From JAHDHW01 sp965220465 (GTDB lineage: Bacteria; Bacteroidota; Bacteroidia; Chitinophagales; Saprospiraceae), in assembly GCA_965220465.1 (NCBI GenBank), contig CBDCPZ010000017.1, positions 124,001-188,000 of the forward strand: 64,000 bases of DNA, written 5' to 3'. The first letter of the stretch is position 1. The number at the start of each line of letters is the position of its first letter. The notes beneath the pieces were generated by a model. The model did no database searches, was not told where the DNA came from, and saw only the letters and a list, made by a program, of their open reading frames with translations. The translations under genes and the position numbers were made by a program. Below are positions 7,620 to 16,752 of this stretch, one piece after another.

Positions 7620-9386
7620 TTATAATTTAATAAACTTGAATGTTTCTATATTTTGATCGTTATAAATAGTAATGAAATAATTGCCGGGTAATAAGCCACT
7701 CAATGATATTTCCATTTTGTTTCCTTTTTCTTGCATATCGAAAGAATTAAATACTCTACCTGCTAAATCTCGTACAACAAGGTTTAATTCTGTATCAGCG
7801 TCAGCATCAGTTTCTACGGTAATGATATCATCCACTAATGTTGGATATATTTTAATAGTCTTATTGTCACGAAATTCCACAGATTCAATTTCGCTATAGG
7901 AAAATTGACCATCAAAATCGGTTTGTTTTAAACGATAATAATTCAATCCATTTTCAGGATTTTCATCTATGTAAAAGTATTTTGAAATCTCATTTGTGTT
8001 ACCACTGCCGGTGATGGATGCAATTTTCTCAAAGGTACGGCCATCAAGGCTTCTTTCAAGCGAAAAGAAATCGTTGTTGGTTTCGGTTGCTGTCACCCAG
8101 GCCAATTTAACTTCGCTTTCCATTGTTCGGGCACTGAAGTCAATTAATTCAACAGGCAATGGAATAGGAAAAAGCAAAGTCACTTCGTCTCCATTCCCTC
8201 CTACATAGGATATAGTCAAGTCAACGCCTTTATAAGTGAAAGTTGCTCCTTCAGAAAGACCTATGAAAGTACCGGTGATTGGGTTGCCACTTAAATTACG
8301 AATAATTACAAATTCATCACCCATAACAGGTGTATAAGTACCGCTTAGATTCAGCGTCGCATCAGTAATGTTGATCCCGCCTATTAGCCCGGCTTCTATC
8401 GTGTCATTGCTTTCAGCTCCGTTTATTTGGATGTCAAGGTCAATGTCGGAAAGGTTAACAGGATCATCAAATGTTAGTTTTCCTATTGGTATGGCTGATG
8501 TTCCTGGCGAAATTGTAGAGCCATCAGCGTTAAATGTTTTTGGATCAACTACTCCATTTCCGGCGAGCGTGCCGTAATTATTGAAGGTCATATCTCCTTC
8601 GAGAATGTTATTTGTAGTGCCTGAAATGGTAAGCGTACCAAAATTGTCAAATGTAAAATCACCATTCAGGTTGATTCCATAATTCATGAATCCGCCGCCA
8701 TCAATTGTAATCGATGCACTACTATTATTAATTACTTTGGAGCCATCAACTGTGCCGCTAAATTTAATGCCATCAGTGCATGAAGAAGTAGCGGTAATGT
8801 TAATAATCCCTGAGTTAGTTATGTCATCACTCGTATTGATCCCACTTTTTGTTCTTGCTTTAACATTAAGGATTCCTGTAGTTCCTACCACGACGGAGGT
8901 GTATTCTTTCATATCCAAACCATCGCCTGAAGCATCGCTTAGAATAGTTAAGGTGCCATTTACTATTAAAGTGCTTTCATTGCCATTAACCCCTTCTATG
9001 TGAAAGCCATCGCTGCCTTCATGACCCCCTTTTTCGGTGGTTAATGTTGCTCCAGATTCAATGGTTAGATGACCGCTGGTGTTATTAACTACAGTTCCCG
9101 GATCAACCGGTTCTCCACCTGTATACGCCGCATCAGCTCCAAGAGCTACAGACTCTACGGTTATATTGTCGCCGGAAGCGATATTCGCCTCAAAGTCATT
9201 ATTTATAAAAACGTCATCATTTGTGGCAGGGAGCGCATCATCATTCCAATTGTTGGCGTTTGTCCATTCGTAATCCGGATTAGCATCATCATCCCAGATT
9301 TTATCAGCGGAGAGTAAACTTTGTGAGAATAGCAGGCTTGAAGGCATTGTTGCCAGGATAAAGTAAAGTAAGATTCCTTTTTTCAT
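7620..9386 (-). CDS. Beta-helix-like repeat surface protein, T9SS type A (array member 2)
   Basis: A 588-residue paralogue with signal peptide 1-22, the start module YEWTNANNWNDDALPATNDD, beta-helix-like repeats to about residue 405, a stalk at about 412-500 (PLPVELIDF to YYRLKQTDFDG) and a sorting domain at about 508-588 ending ETFKFIKL. The passenger is closest to member 1: both share GDGLD, TGILN, SSC.DGI, GGGF and FNADxS blocks in the same order. The stalk and sorting domain are closest to members 3-5. This mosaic suggests recombination between array genes. It is predicted to be displayed on the cell surface through the T9SS; the specific function is unknown. Confidence 0.85.
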   Translation of the reverse strand: MKKGILLYFILATMPSSLLFSQSLLSADKIWDDDANPDYEWTNANNWNDDALPATNDDVFINNDFEANIASGDNITVESVALGADAAYTGGEPVDPGTVVNNTSGHLTIESGATLTTEKGGHEGSDGFHIEGVNGNESTLIVNGTLTILSDASGDGLDMKEYTSVVVGTTGILNVKARTKSGINTSDDITNSGIINITATSSCTDGIKFSGTVDGSKVINNSSASITIDGGGFMNYGINLNGDFTFDNFGTLTISGTTNNILEGDMTFNNYGTLAGNGVVDPKTFNADGSTISPGTSAIPIGKLTFDDPVNLSDIDLDIQINGAESNDTIEAGLIGGINITDATLNLSGTYTPVMGDEFVIIRNLSGNPITGTFIGLSEGATFTYKGVDLTISYVGGNGDEVTLLFPIPLPVELIDFSARTMESEVKLAWVTATETNNDFFSLERSLDGRTFEKIASITGSGNTNEISKYFYIDENPENGLNYYRLKQTDFDGQFSYSEIESVEFRDNKTIKIYPTLVDDIITVETDADADTELNLVVRDLAGRVFNSFDMQEKGNKMEISLSGLLPGNYFITIYNDQNIETFKFIKL

Positions 9387-9493
9387 AATAATATTATCTA
9401 AAAGAAGGTTTTGGGTGATAAAATATTTCGATCAGTATGGAGGTAAGTTTCGAAGAGGGGAGGTACGCTGGAGGGTTAAAATATTTATTGCAA

Positions 9494-9526
9494 AACTGAG
9501 CTTCTCACTTATTGAGAAGCTCAGTT
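9494..9526 (-). terminator. Strong hairpin downstream of array member 3
   Basis: A perfect 14-base stem (AACTGAGCTTCTCA at 9494-9507, complement at 9513-9526) with a 5-base loop begins 14 bases after the stop of the gene at 9540. An A/T-rich tract follows on the minus strand. Confidence 0.75.
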
Positions 9527-9539
9527 GCATTTTATTTTC

Positions 9540-11384
9540 TTATAGCTTTATAAATTTGAAAGTTTTAATGTTTTCCTTATCATAAATTGTTATAAAATAA
9601 TTTCCCGGGGTTAAATCAAATAGTGAAATTTCATTTTTGCTTTCCTTTGCAGAAATTGCGAATGACTTGGAAGTTCTGCCGGTCAGATCACGAATGACAA
9701 TCGATAAGTCAGTATTCAATCCGCCACTTTCAGTTTCAATGGTAAGTTGGTCAGCAACTAAAGTAGGGTAGACTTTAATATCCTCATTATTGCGAAATTC
9801 CACAGTTTTGATATTGCTGTACGAAAATTGACCATCAAAATCGGTTTGTTTTAAGCGGTAATAATTCAAACCGTTGTGTGGATTGTTGTCCATCGTGTAA
9901 TATTTTGAAATTTCTGTGGTATTACCGTTTCCAGTAATTGTGGCAATCTTTTCAAAAGTACGGCCATCCTGACTTCTTTCAATAGTAAAGAAATCGTTGT
10001 CGGTTTCGGTAGCAGTTGTCCATTCAATTCTTACATTACTTTCAAATGCTTTAGCGTTGAAAGCAATCAATTCGATAGGCAAAGGACTAAGAGAAGTTAA
10101 AGTTACATCGTTGCCATCACCACCAGTATATGAAATCATAAGATCTCCTCCTTTATAAGAGAAAGTAGCGCCTTCGGAAAGGCCACTGAAAGTACCGTCG
10201 ATAGCTCCGGCTGCAGTTTTTTCAAGTATTGTAAATACATCACCACCAACCGGTGTATAATTACCAAGAAGATTTAAAGTTGCTCCTGTGAGTGTCACGT
10301 CACCATGATCATGATCTGGACCATCTTGAACAACAATATTGTCATAATCTGTTCCAGGTGTTGTGCTTCCTTCGATATCAATATTTATAATAACACTTGT
10401 TAAGTCAACCTCTTCATATAAGGTAAGTTGACCAACAGCTGGTGATGGTCCTGGTTCTAATGTTGAACCTGGTCTAAAGTTAACGTCACCATTATTTCCG
10501 TTTTCTAAATACCCATCAACTTTTAAAGTGCCAAAATTGTTAAGATCCGAACCATCATCGATTAAAGTATCCGATTCTGTCAGTGTAATTACACCTGAAC
10601 TATAATTGTACATATCCCAACTGGTATCTTTTCCATCTATACCAACCACACCACCTGTCACAGTGATTATTCCATAATTGTGTAGTTCTTTATTAGAATT
10701 ACCTCCTGTATTAAACCCGACATCGTCGGGATTCGAAATCGATATTAATCCGTAATTAGTCAGGGTTTCATCTATATTGATACCGTCAGAACCTGCATCA
10801 TTGAGGTATAATTTTCCTGAAGAAGGTATAATAAGAGAATTGCCTTTTTCAACATCTATACCATCTTTCGAATTGCTGAAAGAATTTAACGTTCCGTTTA
10901 CAGTCAGGATTGAACCTGGACCTTTAAGCTTAACGCCGTCATCATTATTATTGTATGAATTTACCGTTCCGTTGATAGTCATTACAGCGCCCACGCTATC
11001 AATTTTAATCCCGTAACCACCATGCTCTGAAGTATCTAGTGTTCCATTTACAACCAACTCACCGGTTGTATCTTCAATCCTGACTCCATCACTTCCATTG
11101 TCAAATACGGTCAAAGTATAAGTAGCTGCAATGGTTAATTTAGCTCCATTCCTAAGACGTAAAGATTCTATAGTTTGATTTGATTGAATGGTAACCGTAT
11201 ATGCGCCATCAATAACAACATCATCATCTACTTCATCGACACCAGGTACTCTGTTTTTATCCCAATTTGCTGGATTCTCCCAGTTGCCATCCATTCCTAG
11301 ATCATTCCAGGTTACCGTTCCTGCAAAAAGGGAACTTGTAGAAACAACAAAGATGAATAGGATGAACGAAAAACTCTTTTTCAT
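9540..11384 (-). CDS. Beta-helix-like repeat surface protein, T9SS type A (array member 3)
   Basis: At 614 residues this is the longest member of the array. The signal peptide is residues 1-21 (MKKSFSFILFIFVVSTSSLFA). The start module WENPANWDKNRVPGVDEVDD is followed by repeats such as GVRI, GIKI, GVKL, GIDV and GINI spaced about 22-30 residues apart, a regular beta-helix-like pattern. A PLPIELIAF stalk carries YYRLKQTDFDG, and a type A sorting domain ends ETFKFIKL-like (IKTFKFIKL). It belongs to the member 3-5 subgroup by its passenger start and C-terminus. It is transcribed as a single unit with its own terminator. The role is probably adhesion or extracellular matrix, by inference only. 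Confidence 0.85.
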   Translation of the reverse strand: MKKSFSFILFIFVVSTSSLFAGTVTWNDLGMDGNWENPANWDKNRVPGVDEVDDDVVIDGAYTVTIQSNQTIESLRLRNGAKLTIAATYTLTVFDNGSDGVRIEDTTGELVVNGTLDTSEHGGYGIKIDSVGAVMTINGTVNSYNNNDDGVKLKGPGSILTVNGTLNSFSNSKDGIDVEKGNSLIIPSSGKLYLNDAGSDGINIDETLTNYGLISISNPDDVGFNTGGNSNKELHNYGIITVTGGVVGIDGKDTSWDMYNYSSGVITLTESDTLIDDGSDLNNFGTLKVDGYLENGNNGDVNFRPGSTLEPGPSPAVGQLTLYEEVDLTSVIINIDIEGSTTPGTDYDNIVVQDGPDHDHGDVTLTGATLNLLGNYTPVGGDVFTILEKTAAGAIDGTFSGLSEGATFSYKGGDLMISYTGGDGNDVTLTSLSPLPIELIAFNAKAFESNVRIEWTTATETDNDFFTIERSQDGRTFEKIATITGNGNTTEISKYYTMDNNPHNGLNYYRLKQTDFDGQFSYSNIKTVEFRNNEDIKVYPTLVADQLTIETESGGLNTDLSIVIRDLTGRTSKSFAISAKESKNEISLFDLTPGNYFITIYDKENIKTFKFIKL

Positions 11385-11440
11385 AATTAGTTTTTTATAA
11401 TGTGAATATATGTTATGTCAATAATAATTATCAGGGGAAT

Positions 11441-11473
11441 GTATAAAAACGGTAGGGAGCTAAAAAAAATAAA
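11441..11473 (-). promoter_or_regulatory. Promoter/leader motif in front of array member 3
   Basis: The plus-strand text GTATAAAAACGGTAGGGAG at 11441-11459 is almost identical to that at 13281-13298. On the minus strand a TTTG about 22 bases further upstream and a TATTTTTT box precede CTCCCTACCGTTTTTATAC. This looks like a conserved promoter plus 5' leader, 60-90 bases before the ATG. Confidence 0.45.
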
Positions 11474-11553
11474 GGTTTAAAACAAATTCAAAGTGTTCAA
11501 ATATTTAATCAGTATGTTTTGAATTTGAATCACTTATACAATAAGAGCAACTA

Positions 11554-13218
11554 TTATAATTTGATAAATTTATGTGTTTCCACATTTTCGTTGTTATAAA
11601 TGGAAATAAAGTAACTGCCTGGGTTAAGGTCGGTTAACAATATTTCTTTTTTGTTTGATTTAATTGGGTTAATGATTGATTTGTATTGTCGCCCGGTCAG
11701 GTCTCGTATAATAATTATTAGTTCGTTGTCCAGGTCTTTTCCTGTTTCAATCATAAGGACGTCAGTAGCAATAGTTGGGTACACTTTTATTGTATTATCC
11801 GTTCCAAAATCTGCTGTTTCGATATCACTGTATGAAAACTGGCCATCAAAATCGGTTTGTTTTAAACGATAATAATTCAATCCGCGGAGCGGATTTTTAT
11901 CCATGTGATTATATTTAGAGATTTCTGTCGTATTACCATTGCCCAAGATGGTTGCAATTTCTTCAAAAGTACGACCATCAAGGCTTCTTTCTATTGTAAA
12001 GTAATCGTTGTTGGTTTCAGTGGCAGTAAGCCATTCAAGTTTGACTTCATTTTCCATAGCCTGCACACTGAAGTCGATCAGTTCAATTGGTAGCGGAGCA
12101 TCAAAAGTTAATGTAATATCATTACCACCGACACCTCCATTATAAGATATAATAAATGCTGAACCATTAAATGGGACAGTTGAACCATCGGGCAGACCAT
12201 CAAATTCACCATTTAAGTTGCCAATGCTGACCTTGTCTAAAAATAAAAACACCTCACCTCCGGTAGGGATATAATTGCCACTCAAATTTAGCGTGGCATC
12301 TGTTATTTTAACTGTGCCTGAATTAACAACGATCTGATCGTAATCTATACCTGGTATACCATCATCATCAATTTCGATATTAATAATGTTTTCAGAAAAA
12401 TCAACCTTATCGTCAAAAGTAAGCTTGCCAATGGATGTTCCAGGGGTCAACGTGGAACCAGAAGGGGTACTAAAATCATTATTTTGCACCAAACCATTTC
12501 CTTTAAAAGTGCCATTATTGATAAAGTCAGTTCCATCTCTGACTAAAGCTACACTTGCATTTGAAACAGACACCGTTCCATTGTTAGTAAATAACCAATT
12601 CTGTATGCTTTGATCAATTCCGTATTCTCCACCTGATATGGTAATTGTGCCGGTATTGACAACTGTCCTGTTGGCAATATTGCCCTCCATACGTATTCCG
12701 TCTTTTCCCGTGGGAACTGAGATTGTAATAGTCCCGTCATTAACCATATTATCTTCTAATTGGATACCATTAGCTAACACATTATTAATGGAAACCACAC
12801 CACCAGCATTAATCGTGAGACTACAGTTTGCATTAACATCAATTCCACTTTTTTGATGCCCATTGGAATTCAATGTTCCATTTATCGTCAACGAAGCACC
12901 AGTATTCGCAAGTTCTATACCATCATGATTGGCATTACTATCTACTGTTAAAGCATAGGTAGCTGTAATGGTCAAACTCGCTCCTCCCGCTAGTTGGATA
13001 GATTTTATAGTAGAAGTTGATGAAACAGTTACGGAGTATGCTCCATCTATCAATATATCATCACCAACTGTCGGAACTCCGTTGGGATCCCAATTTAGAG
13101 GATCTTCCCATACACCAGCAGCTCCGCCAGCATCCCAGGTATAATCTAATGTCTGAGAGAAAAGTGAATTGGCAGCAATAAATACAAGGAAAATTAAGAG
13201 CAAAGATCTCTTATTCAT
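11554..13218 (-). CDS. Beta-helix-like repeat surface protein, T9SS type A (array member 4)
   Basis: A 554-residue paralogue with signal peptide 1-22, the start module WEDPLNWDPNGVPTVGDD, short repeats (GIEL, GIDV, GIQL, GIRM, GIDQ) to about residue 330, a stalk from PLPIELIDF with YYRLKQTDFDG, and a sorting domain ending ETHKFIKL. Stretches of about 40 bases in the stalk, around 11840-11880, are nearly identical at DNA level to the matching part of member 2 (7912-7952). It should be exported by the T9SS and surface attached. It sits in tandem with members 3 and 5, each with its own leader. Confidence 0.85.
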   Translation of the reverse strand: MNKRSLLLIFLVFIAANSLFSQTLDYTWDAGGAAGVWEDPLNWDPNGVPTVGDDILIDGAYSVTVSSTSTIKSIQLAGGASLTITATYALTVDSNANHDGIELANTGASLTINGTLNSNGHQKSGIDVNANCSLTINAGGVVSINNVLANGIQLEDNMVNDGTITISVPTGKDGIRMEGNIANRTVVNTGTITISGGEYGIDQSIQNWLFTNNGTVSVSNASVALVRDGTDFINNGTFKGNGLVQNNDFSTPSGSTLTPGTSIGKLTFDDKVDFSENIINIEIDDDGIPGIDYDQIVVNSGTVKITDATLNLSGNYIPTGGEVFLFLDKVSIGNLNGEFDGLPDGSTVPFNGSAFIISYNGGVGGNDITLTFDAPLPIELIDFSVQAMENEVKLEWLTATETNNDYFTIERSLDGRTFEEIATILGNGNTTEISKYNHMDKNPLRGLNYYRLKQTDFDGQFSYSDIETADFGTDNTIKVYPTIATDVLMIETGKDLDNELIIIIRDLTGRQYKSIINPIKSNKKEILLTDLNPGSYFISIYNNENVETHKFIKL

Positions 13219-13280
13219 GGGTTCGGTTTTTAAATTGTAAAATCGGAATACTTACAGTAAAATATTAATGGGGAAAAGAG

Positions 13281-13309
13281 TATAAAACGGTAGGGAGGTG
13301 CAAAAATAA
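13281..13309 (-). promoter_or_regulatory. Promoter/leader motif in front of array member 4, with exact -7 box
   Basis: On the minus strand an exact TAnnTTTG (TATTTTTG, 13302-13309) is followed directly by CACCTCCCTACCGTTTTATAC. The same C-rich leader block occurs in front of member 3 and, less exactly, member 1. Confidence 0.5.
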
Positions 13310-13335
13310 TAAGTTTTTGAATTATTTTTGAATAA

Positions 13336-13384
13336 TTGGAATGAAAATAATCAATTAATATTTAATTAAATATTTTCATTCCAA
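13336..13384 (-). terminator. Hairpin downstream of array member 5
   Basis: A perfect 14-base inverted repeat (TTGGAATGAAAATA at 13336-13349, complement at 13371-13384) with an AT-only loop starts 15 bases after the stop at 13399. The long loop makes it a moderate candidate. Confidence 0.5.
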
Positions 13385-13398
13385 CCTCGTTCTAAAAC

Positions 13399-15081
13399 TT
13401 ATAATTTTATAAACTTATGCGTTTCAACAGTGTCATTGTTGTAAATAGAAATAAAATAACTTCCAGGGGTAAGATCGATTAGTGATATTTCTTTTCTGTT
13501 TGACTTAGTTGTTATTTCAAATGATTTGTATTCTCTTCCCGTTAGGTCCCGAATAATAATCGTTAAGTCATTATTCAAATCATGTCCGATTTCAACCTTA
13601 AGGAAATCAGTGGCGGCTGTTGGATATACTTTGATCGTTTCGTCCGTTCCAAAATCAGCTGTTTCGATATCGCTGTACGAAAATGTGCCATCATAATCCG
13701 TCTGCTTCAAACGGTAATAATTCAGACCGCTTCGAGGATTGTTATCCATGTGAATATACTTTGAAATCTCGGTAGTGCTACCGCTTCCGTCGACCATAGC
13801 GATTGCTTCAAAAGAACGTCCGTCAATGCTTCTTTCCAATGTGAAATAATCATTGTTTTCTTCGTTGGCAGTGGTCCAGCTTAGTTTGACTTCTCTTTCC
13901 ATAGCTTGTGCACCAAAGCTTATCAGCTCTACGGGAAGCGGTGAATCGAACGACAAAGTTATGTCATTGCCATCAACACCACCTATGTACGAAATAAACA
14001 GAGTTTCGCCATTTAGCATAAAAGTTCCACCTTCAGCCTTTCCATTTATAGTTCCGGTAATACTTTTTCCGGTAGGAACATCAATTAATGTAAATACATT
14101 AGGTGAAACAGGAACATGCGACCCACTTAAGTCTAATGTAGCAGCCCCAATATCTACATTCCCGTTAAAAACAATTTGATCGTATTCTGTGCCCGGGGTA
14201 GTCCCATCTATTTCGATGTCAAAATTAATCCCAAGATTGTAATCCAAATCAAGGCCGCCATCATCAAAGATAAGTTTTCCGGGAGAGGCTCCGGGCGCAA
14301 TTGTTGATCCTGCCTGACCAATAAAATCTTCAGCAAAGCTAAAGGTTCCGTCTCCATTGAATGTGCCAGTACCACTGTTTATAAAGTCTCCAGAACCCTG
14401 ATATAAAGATATCCCGGCATCAGAAAGTGTAACTATTCCATCATTGGTAAATGTATTGGAAGAAGTTCCATTAGCTATGGCATAATCTCCAGCTCCAGAT
14501 ATAGTAATTGCATCACCAGTATTATTAACCAATGAACCTGTTTGTGCTGATGAAATATGAATTCCATTATCAGTAGGTGAGGTAATAGTAATATCACCAT
14601 TATTAGTAAAAGCTCCTGTAATTTCGATACCATTATCTCCTGCGCCAGTAATAACAATTATTCCGTCCTCGCCTATAACCAAAGTAGAATTTGTATTATC
14701 AATATCTATCCCATCTTCAGAGCATCCGGAAATATTGAGGGTGCCATTTACCGTTAAACTTGATCCACTCCGAATGCGGACGCCATCACCATTACTATTG
14801 TTATCTCCTGTAGTTGTTAACGTAATTCCAGTATTAATTTGCAGTTTGCCAGACGAAGTTAATTGTAAACCTATAATCATTCTGTTTGAAGAAAGGGTGA
14901 CTGTTACATTAGTACTAATTACAACCTGATCGCTTGATGTAGGTAGCGTATTGTCAGACCAGTTGTTGGGATGTTCCCATGCAGTTGTCATCGCTCCCCC
15001 ATCCCAGGTTTTAACTGCTGCTGAAAGTGAGTTGGTAAAAATAAAAAGGAAGGCAAAGATTAGTAAAGATCCGTTTTTCAT
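13399..15081 (-). CDS. Beta-helix-like repeat surface protein, T9SS type A (array member 5)
   Basis: A 560-residue paralogue at the upstream end of the array. The signal peptide is about residues 1-21. The start module WEHPNNWSDNTLPTSSDQ is followed by repeats GVRI, GIDI, GIEI, GIHI, a PGKLIFDDG block, the stalk PLPVELISF with YYRLKQTDYDG, and a sorting domain ending ETHKFIKL, the same as member 4. The last 170 residues are nearly colinear with member 4, while the repeat part is more divergent. It should be T9SS-exported. The antisense strand carries several open frames because of biased codon use; none looks real. Confidence 0.85.
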   Translation of the reverse strand: MKNGSLLIFAFLFIFTNSLSAAVKTWDGGAMTTAWEHPNNWSDNTLPTSSDQVVISTNVTVTLSSNRMIIGLQLTSSGKLQINTGITLTTTGDNNSNGDGVRIRSGSSLTVNGTLNISGCSEDGIDIDNTNSTLVIGEDGIIVITGAGDNGIEITGAFTNNGDITITSPTDNGIHISSAQTGSLVNNTGDAITISGAGDYAIANGTSSNTFTNDGIVTLSDAGISLYQGSGDFINSGTGTFNGDGTFSFAEDFIGQAGSTIAPGASPGKLIFDDGGLDLDYNLGINFDIEIDGTTPGTEYDQIVFNGNVDIGAATLDLSGSHVPVSPNVFTLIDVPTGKSITGTINGKAEGGTFMLNGETLFISYIGGVDGNDITLSFDSPLPVELISFGAQAMEREVKLSWTTANEENNDYFTLERSIDGRSFEAIAMVDGSGSTTEISKYIHMDNNPRSGLNYYRLKQTDYDGTFSYSDIETADFGTDETIKVYPTAATDFLKVEIGHDLNNDLTIIIRDLTGREYKSFEITTKSNRKEISLIDLTPGSYFISIYNNDTVETHKFIKL

Positions 15082-15422
15082 AATAAACTTGTTTTAGTCA
15101 AAAAAAGAATAATTATCAATTATGGGGAATTGATAACAATTAAGTTATTGGGAAGTAATGGTTTTGAAAAAAGTTTTGGGAGGAGGTAAAAAAGTTTAGT
15201 CTAATTTGCTGTAGAGGACGAGCAAACTTCTCGCAATTTAAGTTTTTTTTATTAAATATCTAAATTTTTCGCATAAAAAATTAATTAGTGTGACAATGTA
15301 ACCTATACTTTAAGGCAATTTTTCCGCGTTATCATTGGTTAAATGAAATAAATTCCTGAGTTTTTTTATTAGAAAAAAAAAGCTATATTAGGAAAGATTG
15401 CAGTCGTTTAAACAAAAAAACT
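15082..15422. other. Intergenic region between array member 5 and the LamG gene
   Basis: A 341-base divergent gap. A minus-strand C-rich block (complement of GGGAGGAGGTAAAAAAG at 15178-15194) may be a weak relative of the array leader motif. No ORF or RNA was recognised. Confidence 0.4.
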
Positions 15423-16178
15423 ATGAACAAATTACAGTTACTTGGAATATCATTTCTTGCCATTTTGTGGCTTTCACCGGTTAGTTATCCAATTGAAAAT
15501 AACCTTGAAAAAGGGCTCGTTGCTTATTATTCTTTTAATGATTGTAACGCACGTGACGATAGCAGTAATGGATCAGACGGAGAGTTGTTTGGCAATGTCG
15601 GCTGTTGGTGTGGTATAGAAGACGATGGGTTACTTTTCGACGGTAATCATGATTATATTGAATTTCATGGAATCGTAAACCGGTATTTCAATACTTCAGA
15701 TTTTACCATTAGTTTTTATTTCAAATCCAGCCAATATACTGTTTTAAAGCAAAGCCTTTTATCGAAGCGGGAAAACTGCGAAAAGTATAATGCACTTGAC
15801 TTTCGGCTTGATCAAAACCTAAAATTGGTTGACACCGATTTTTATGAAACCCCTTTAAAAGATTATGGTGATATTTCTCCTGATACCGGAGGAGGAGGTT
15901 GGAAACACTTTGCGATTGTTCGAAAAGGGACCAAAGCGTATACCTACATCAACGGCGTAATGGTTTATGAAGGACGGCGTTGTAGTGGTGTCGATATTTC
16001 CAACAATGCTCTACTTTCCTTTTCCAATAGTCCTTGTATTTTTGAGGGAGGCGCTACCCGTTTTAAAGGAATCCTGGATGAATTAAGGGTTTATGACCGT
16101 GCGTTAACCGAATTGGAAATTTATAACTTGTACTTACTCCATCCTGTTGAAAAAGCTGAACAAGATTGTGTAACCTAA
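15423..16178 (+). CDS. Secreted LamG/concanavalin-like domain protein
   Basis: A 251-residue protein with an N-terminal signal peptide (about 1-24) and one LamG-like jelly-roll domain spanning about residues 30-235. Landmarks are GLVAYYSFNDC, DYIEFHG, FTISFYFKS, WKHFAIVR, YINGVMVYEG and LDELRVYDRALTELEI. Such domains bind carbohydrate or protein ligands outside the cell. It is paralogous to the N-terminal domain of the gene at 16753 (both have YYxFxDC, RFKG, DELRxYDRALT) but stops after the domain and lacks a sorting signal. It could therefore be periplasmic, or a truncated relative of that gene. Confidence 0.8.
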   Translation: MNKLQLLGISFLAILWLSPVSYPIENNLEKGLVAYYSFNDCNARDDSSNGSDGELFGNVGCWCGIEDDGLLFDGNHDYIEFHGIVNRYFNTSDFTISFYFKSSQYTVLKQSLLSKRENCEKYNALDFRLDQNLKLVDTDFYETPLKDYGDISPDTGGGGWKHFAIVRKGTKAYTYINGVMVYEGRRCSGVDISNNALLSFSNSPCIFEGGATRFKGILDELRVYDRALTELEIYNLYLLHPVEKAEQDCVT

Positions 16179-16226
16179 TCTCCCAAAATTTTACTAAAAC
16201 TCTTATCGTTTAAACCTGAAACAGTT

Positions 16227-16234
16227 TACCTTTG
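16227..16234 (+). promoter_or_regulatory. Candidate -7 element TACCTTTG for ybaB
   Basis: Exact TAnnTTTG match 109 bases upstream of the ybaB start. Confidence 0.35.
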
Positions 16235-16343
16235 CCATTTCTATTGGAAATAAGTAAAAAGGACAAAAGGTAAAGTGGTAAGAGCCTTAGTACATTTTAT
16301 AACTTACTTACCACATAATTGATAACCCAATAACTTAAAAATC

Positions 16344-16661
16344 ATGTTTGGAGATTTAATGGGCAATATGGGAGAACGGCAGAAAGAGTTGAAAAAAAAA
16401 CTTGCCGAGATCACAGTAGAAGCGGAATCCGGTGAAGGTGCAATTAAAGTGACTGCTAACGCTAATCGTGAAATCATCAATATTTCAATCAATAAAGAAA
16501 TGTTGGATTGGGACGATCAAGAGCAAGTAGAAGACCTTTTGATGGTAGCTGTTAATCGAGCACTTGAAAAAGCATTGGAAAAAGAGGCTATAGAATCAGA
16601 GAATTTAATCAAAGATATGTTGCCTCCAGGGCTTGGAGGGCTCTCCGATTTGTTTAGCTAA
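16344..16661 (+). CDS. YbaB/EbfC family nucleoid-associated protein
   Basis: A 105-residue protein with the YbaB layout: a short N-terminal helix (FGDLMGNMGERQKELKKKLA), a central beta-sheet segment (AESGEGAIKVTANANREIINI), and a long C-terminal helix (VEDLLMVAVNRALEKALEK) followed by a Pro/Gly-rich tail. Members form homodimers that bind DNA and act as nucleoid-associated or regulatory factors in the cytoplasm. In many bacteria ybaB sits between dnaX and recR, but here recR is 8 kb away and ybaB lies between two LamG genes. The length and start are normal. Confidence 0.88.
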   Translation: MFGDLMGNMGERQKELKKKLAEITVEAESGEGAIKVTANANREIINISINKEMLDWDDQEQVEDLLMVAVNRALEKALEKEAIESENLIKDMLPPGLGGLSDLFS

Positions 16662-16752
16662 ATGCCAGATAAAATATTGTGAATGCAAAATCGTTTTAAA
16701 AATTGTGAAAACTAGCCTCTTAGGAATGATTGCTAAAAAGATATCAAATCGA

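Noticed and set aside
8686..9317. Several antisense frames opposite the array genes
   Set aside because: They arise from Ser/Thr/Asn-rich repeats on the coding strand and change position from paralogue to paralogue.
5489..15081. CRISPR or tandem-repeat array
   Set aside because: The periodicity comes from protein-level beta-helix repeats; there are no constant-length direct repeats with spacers.
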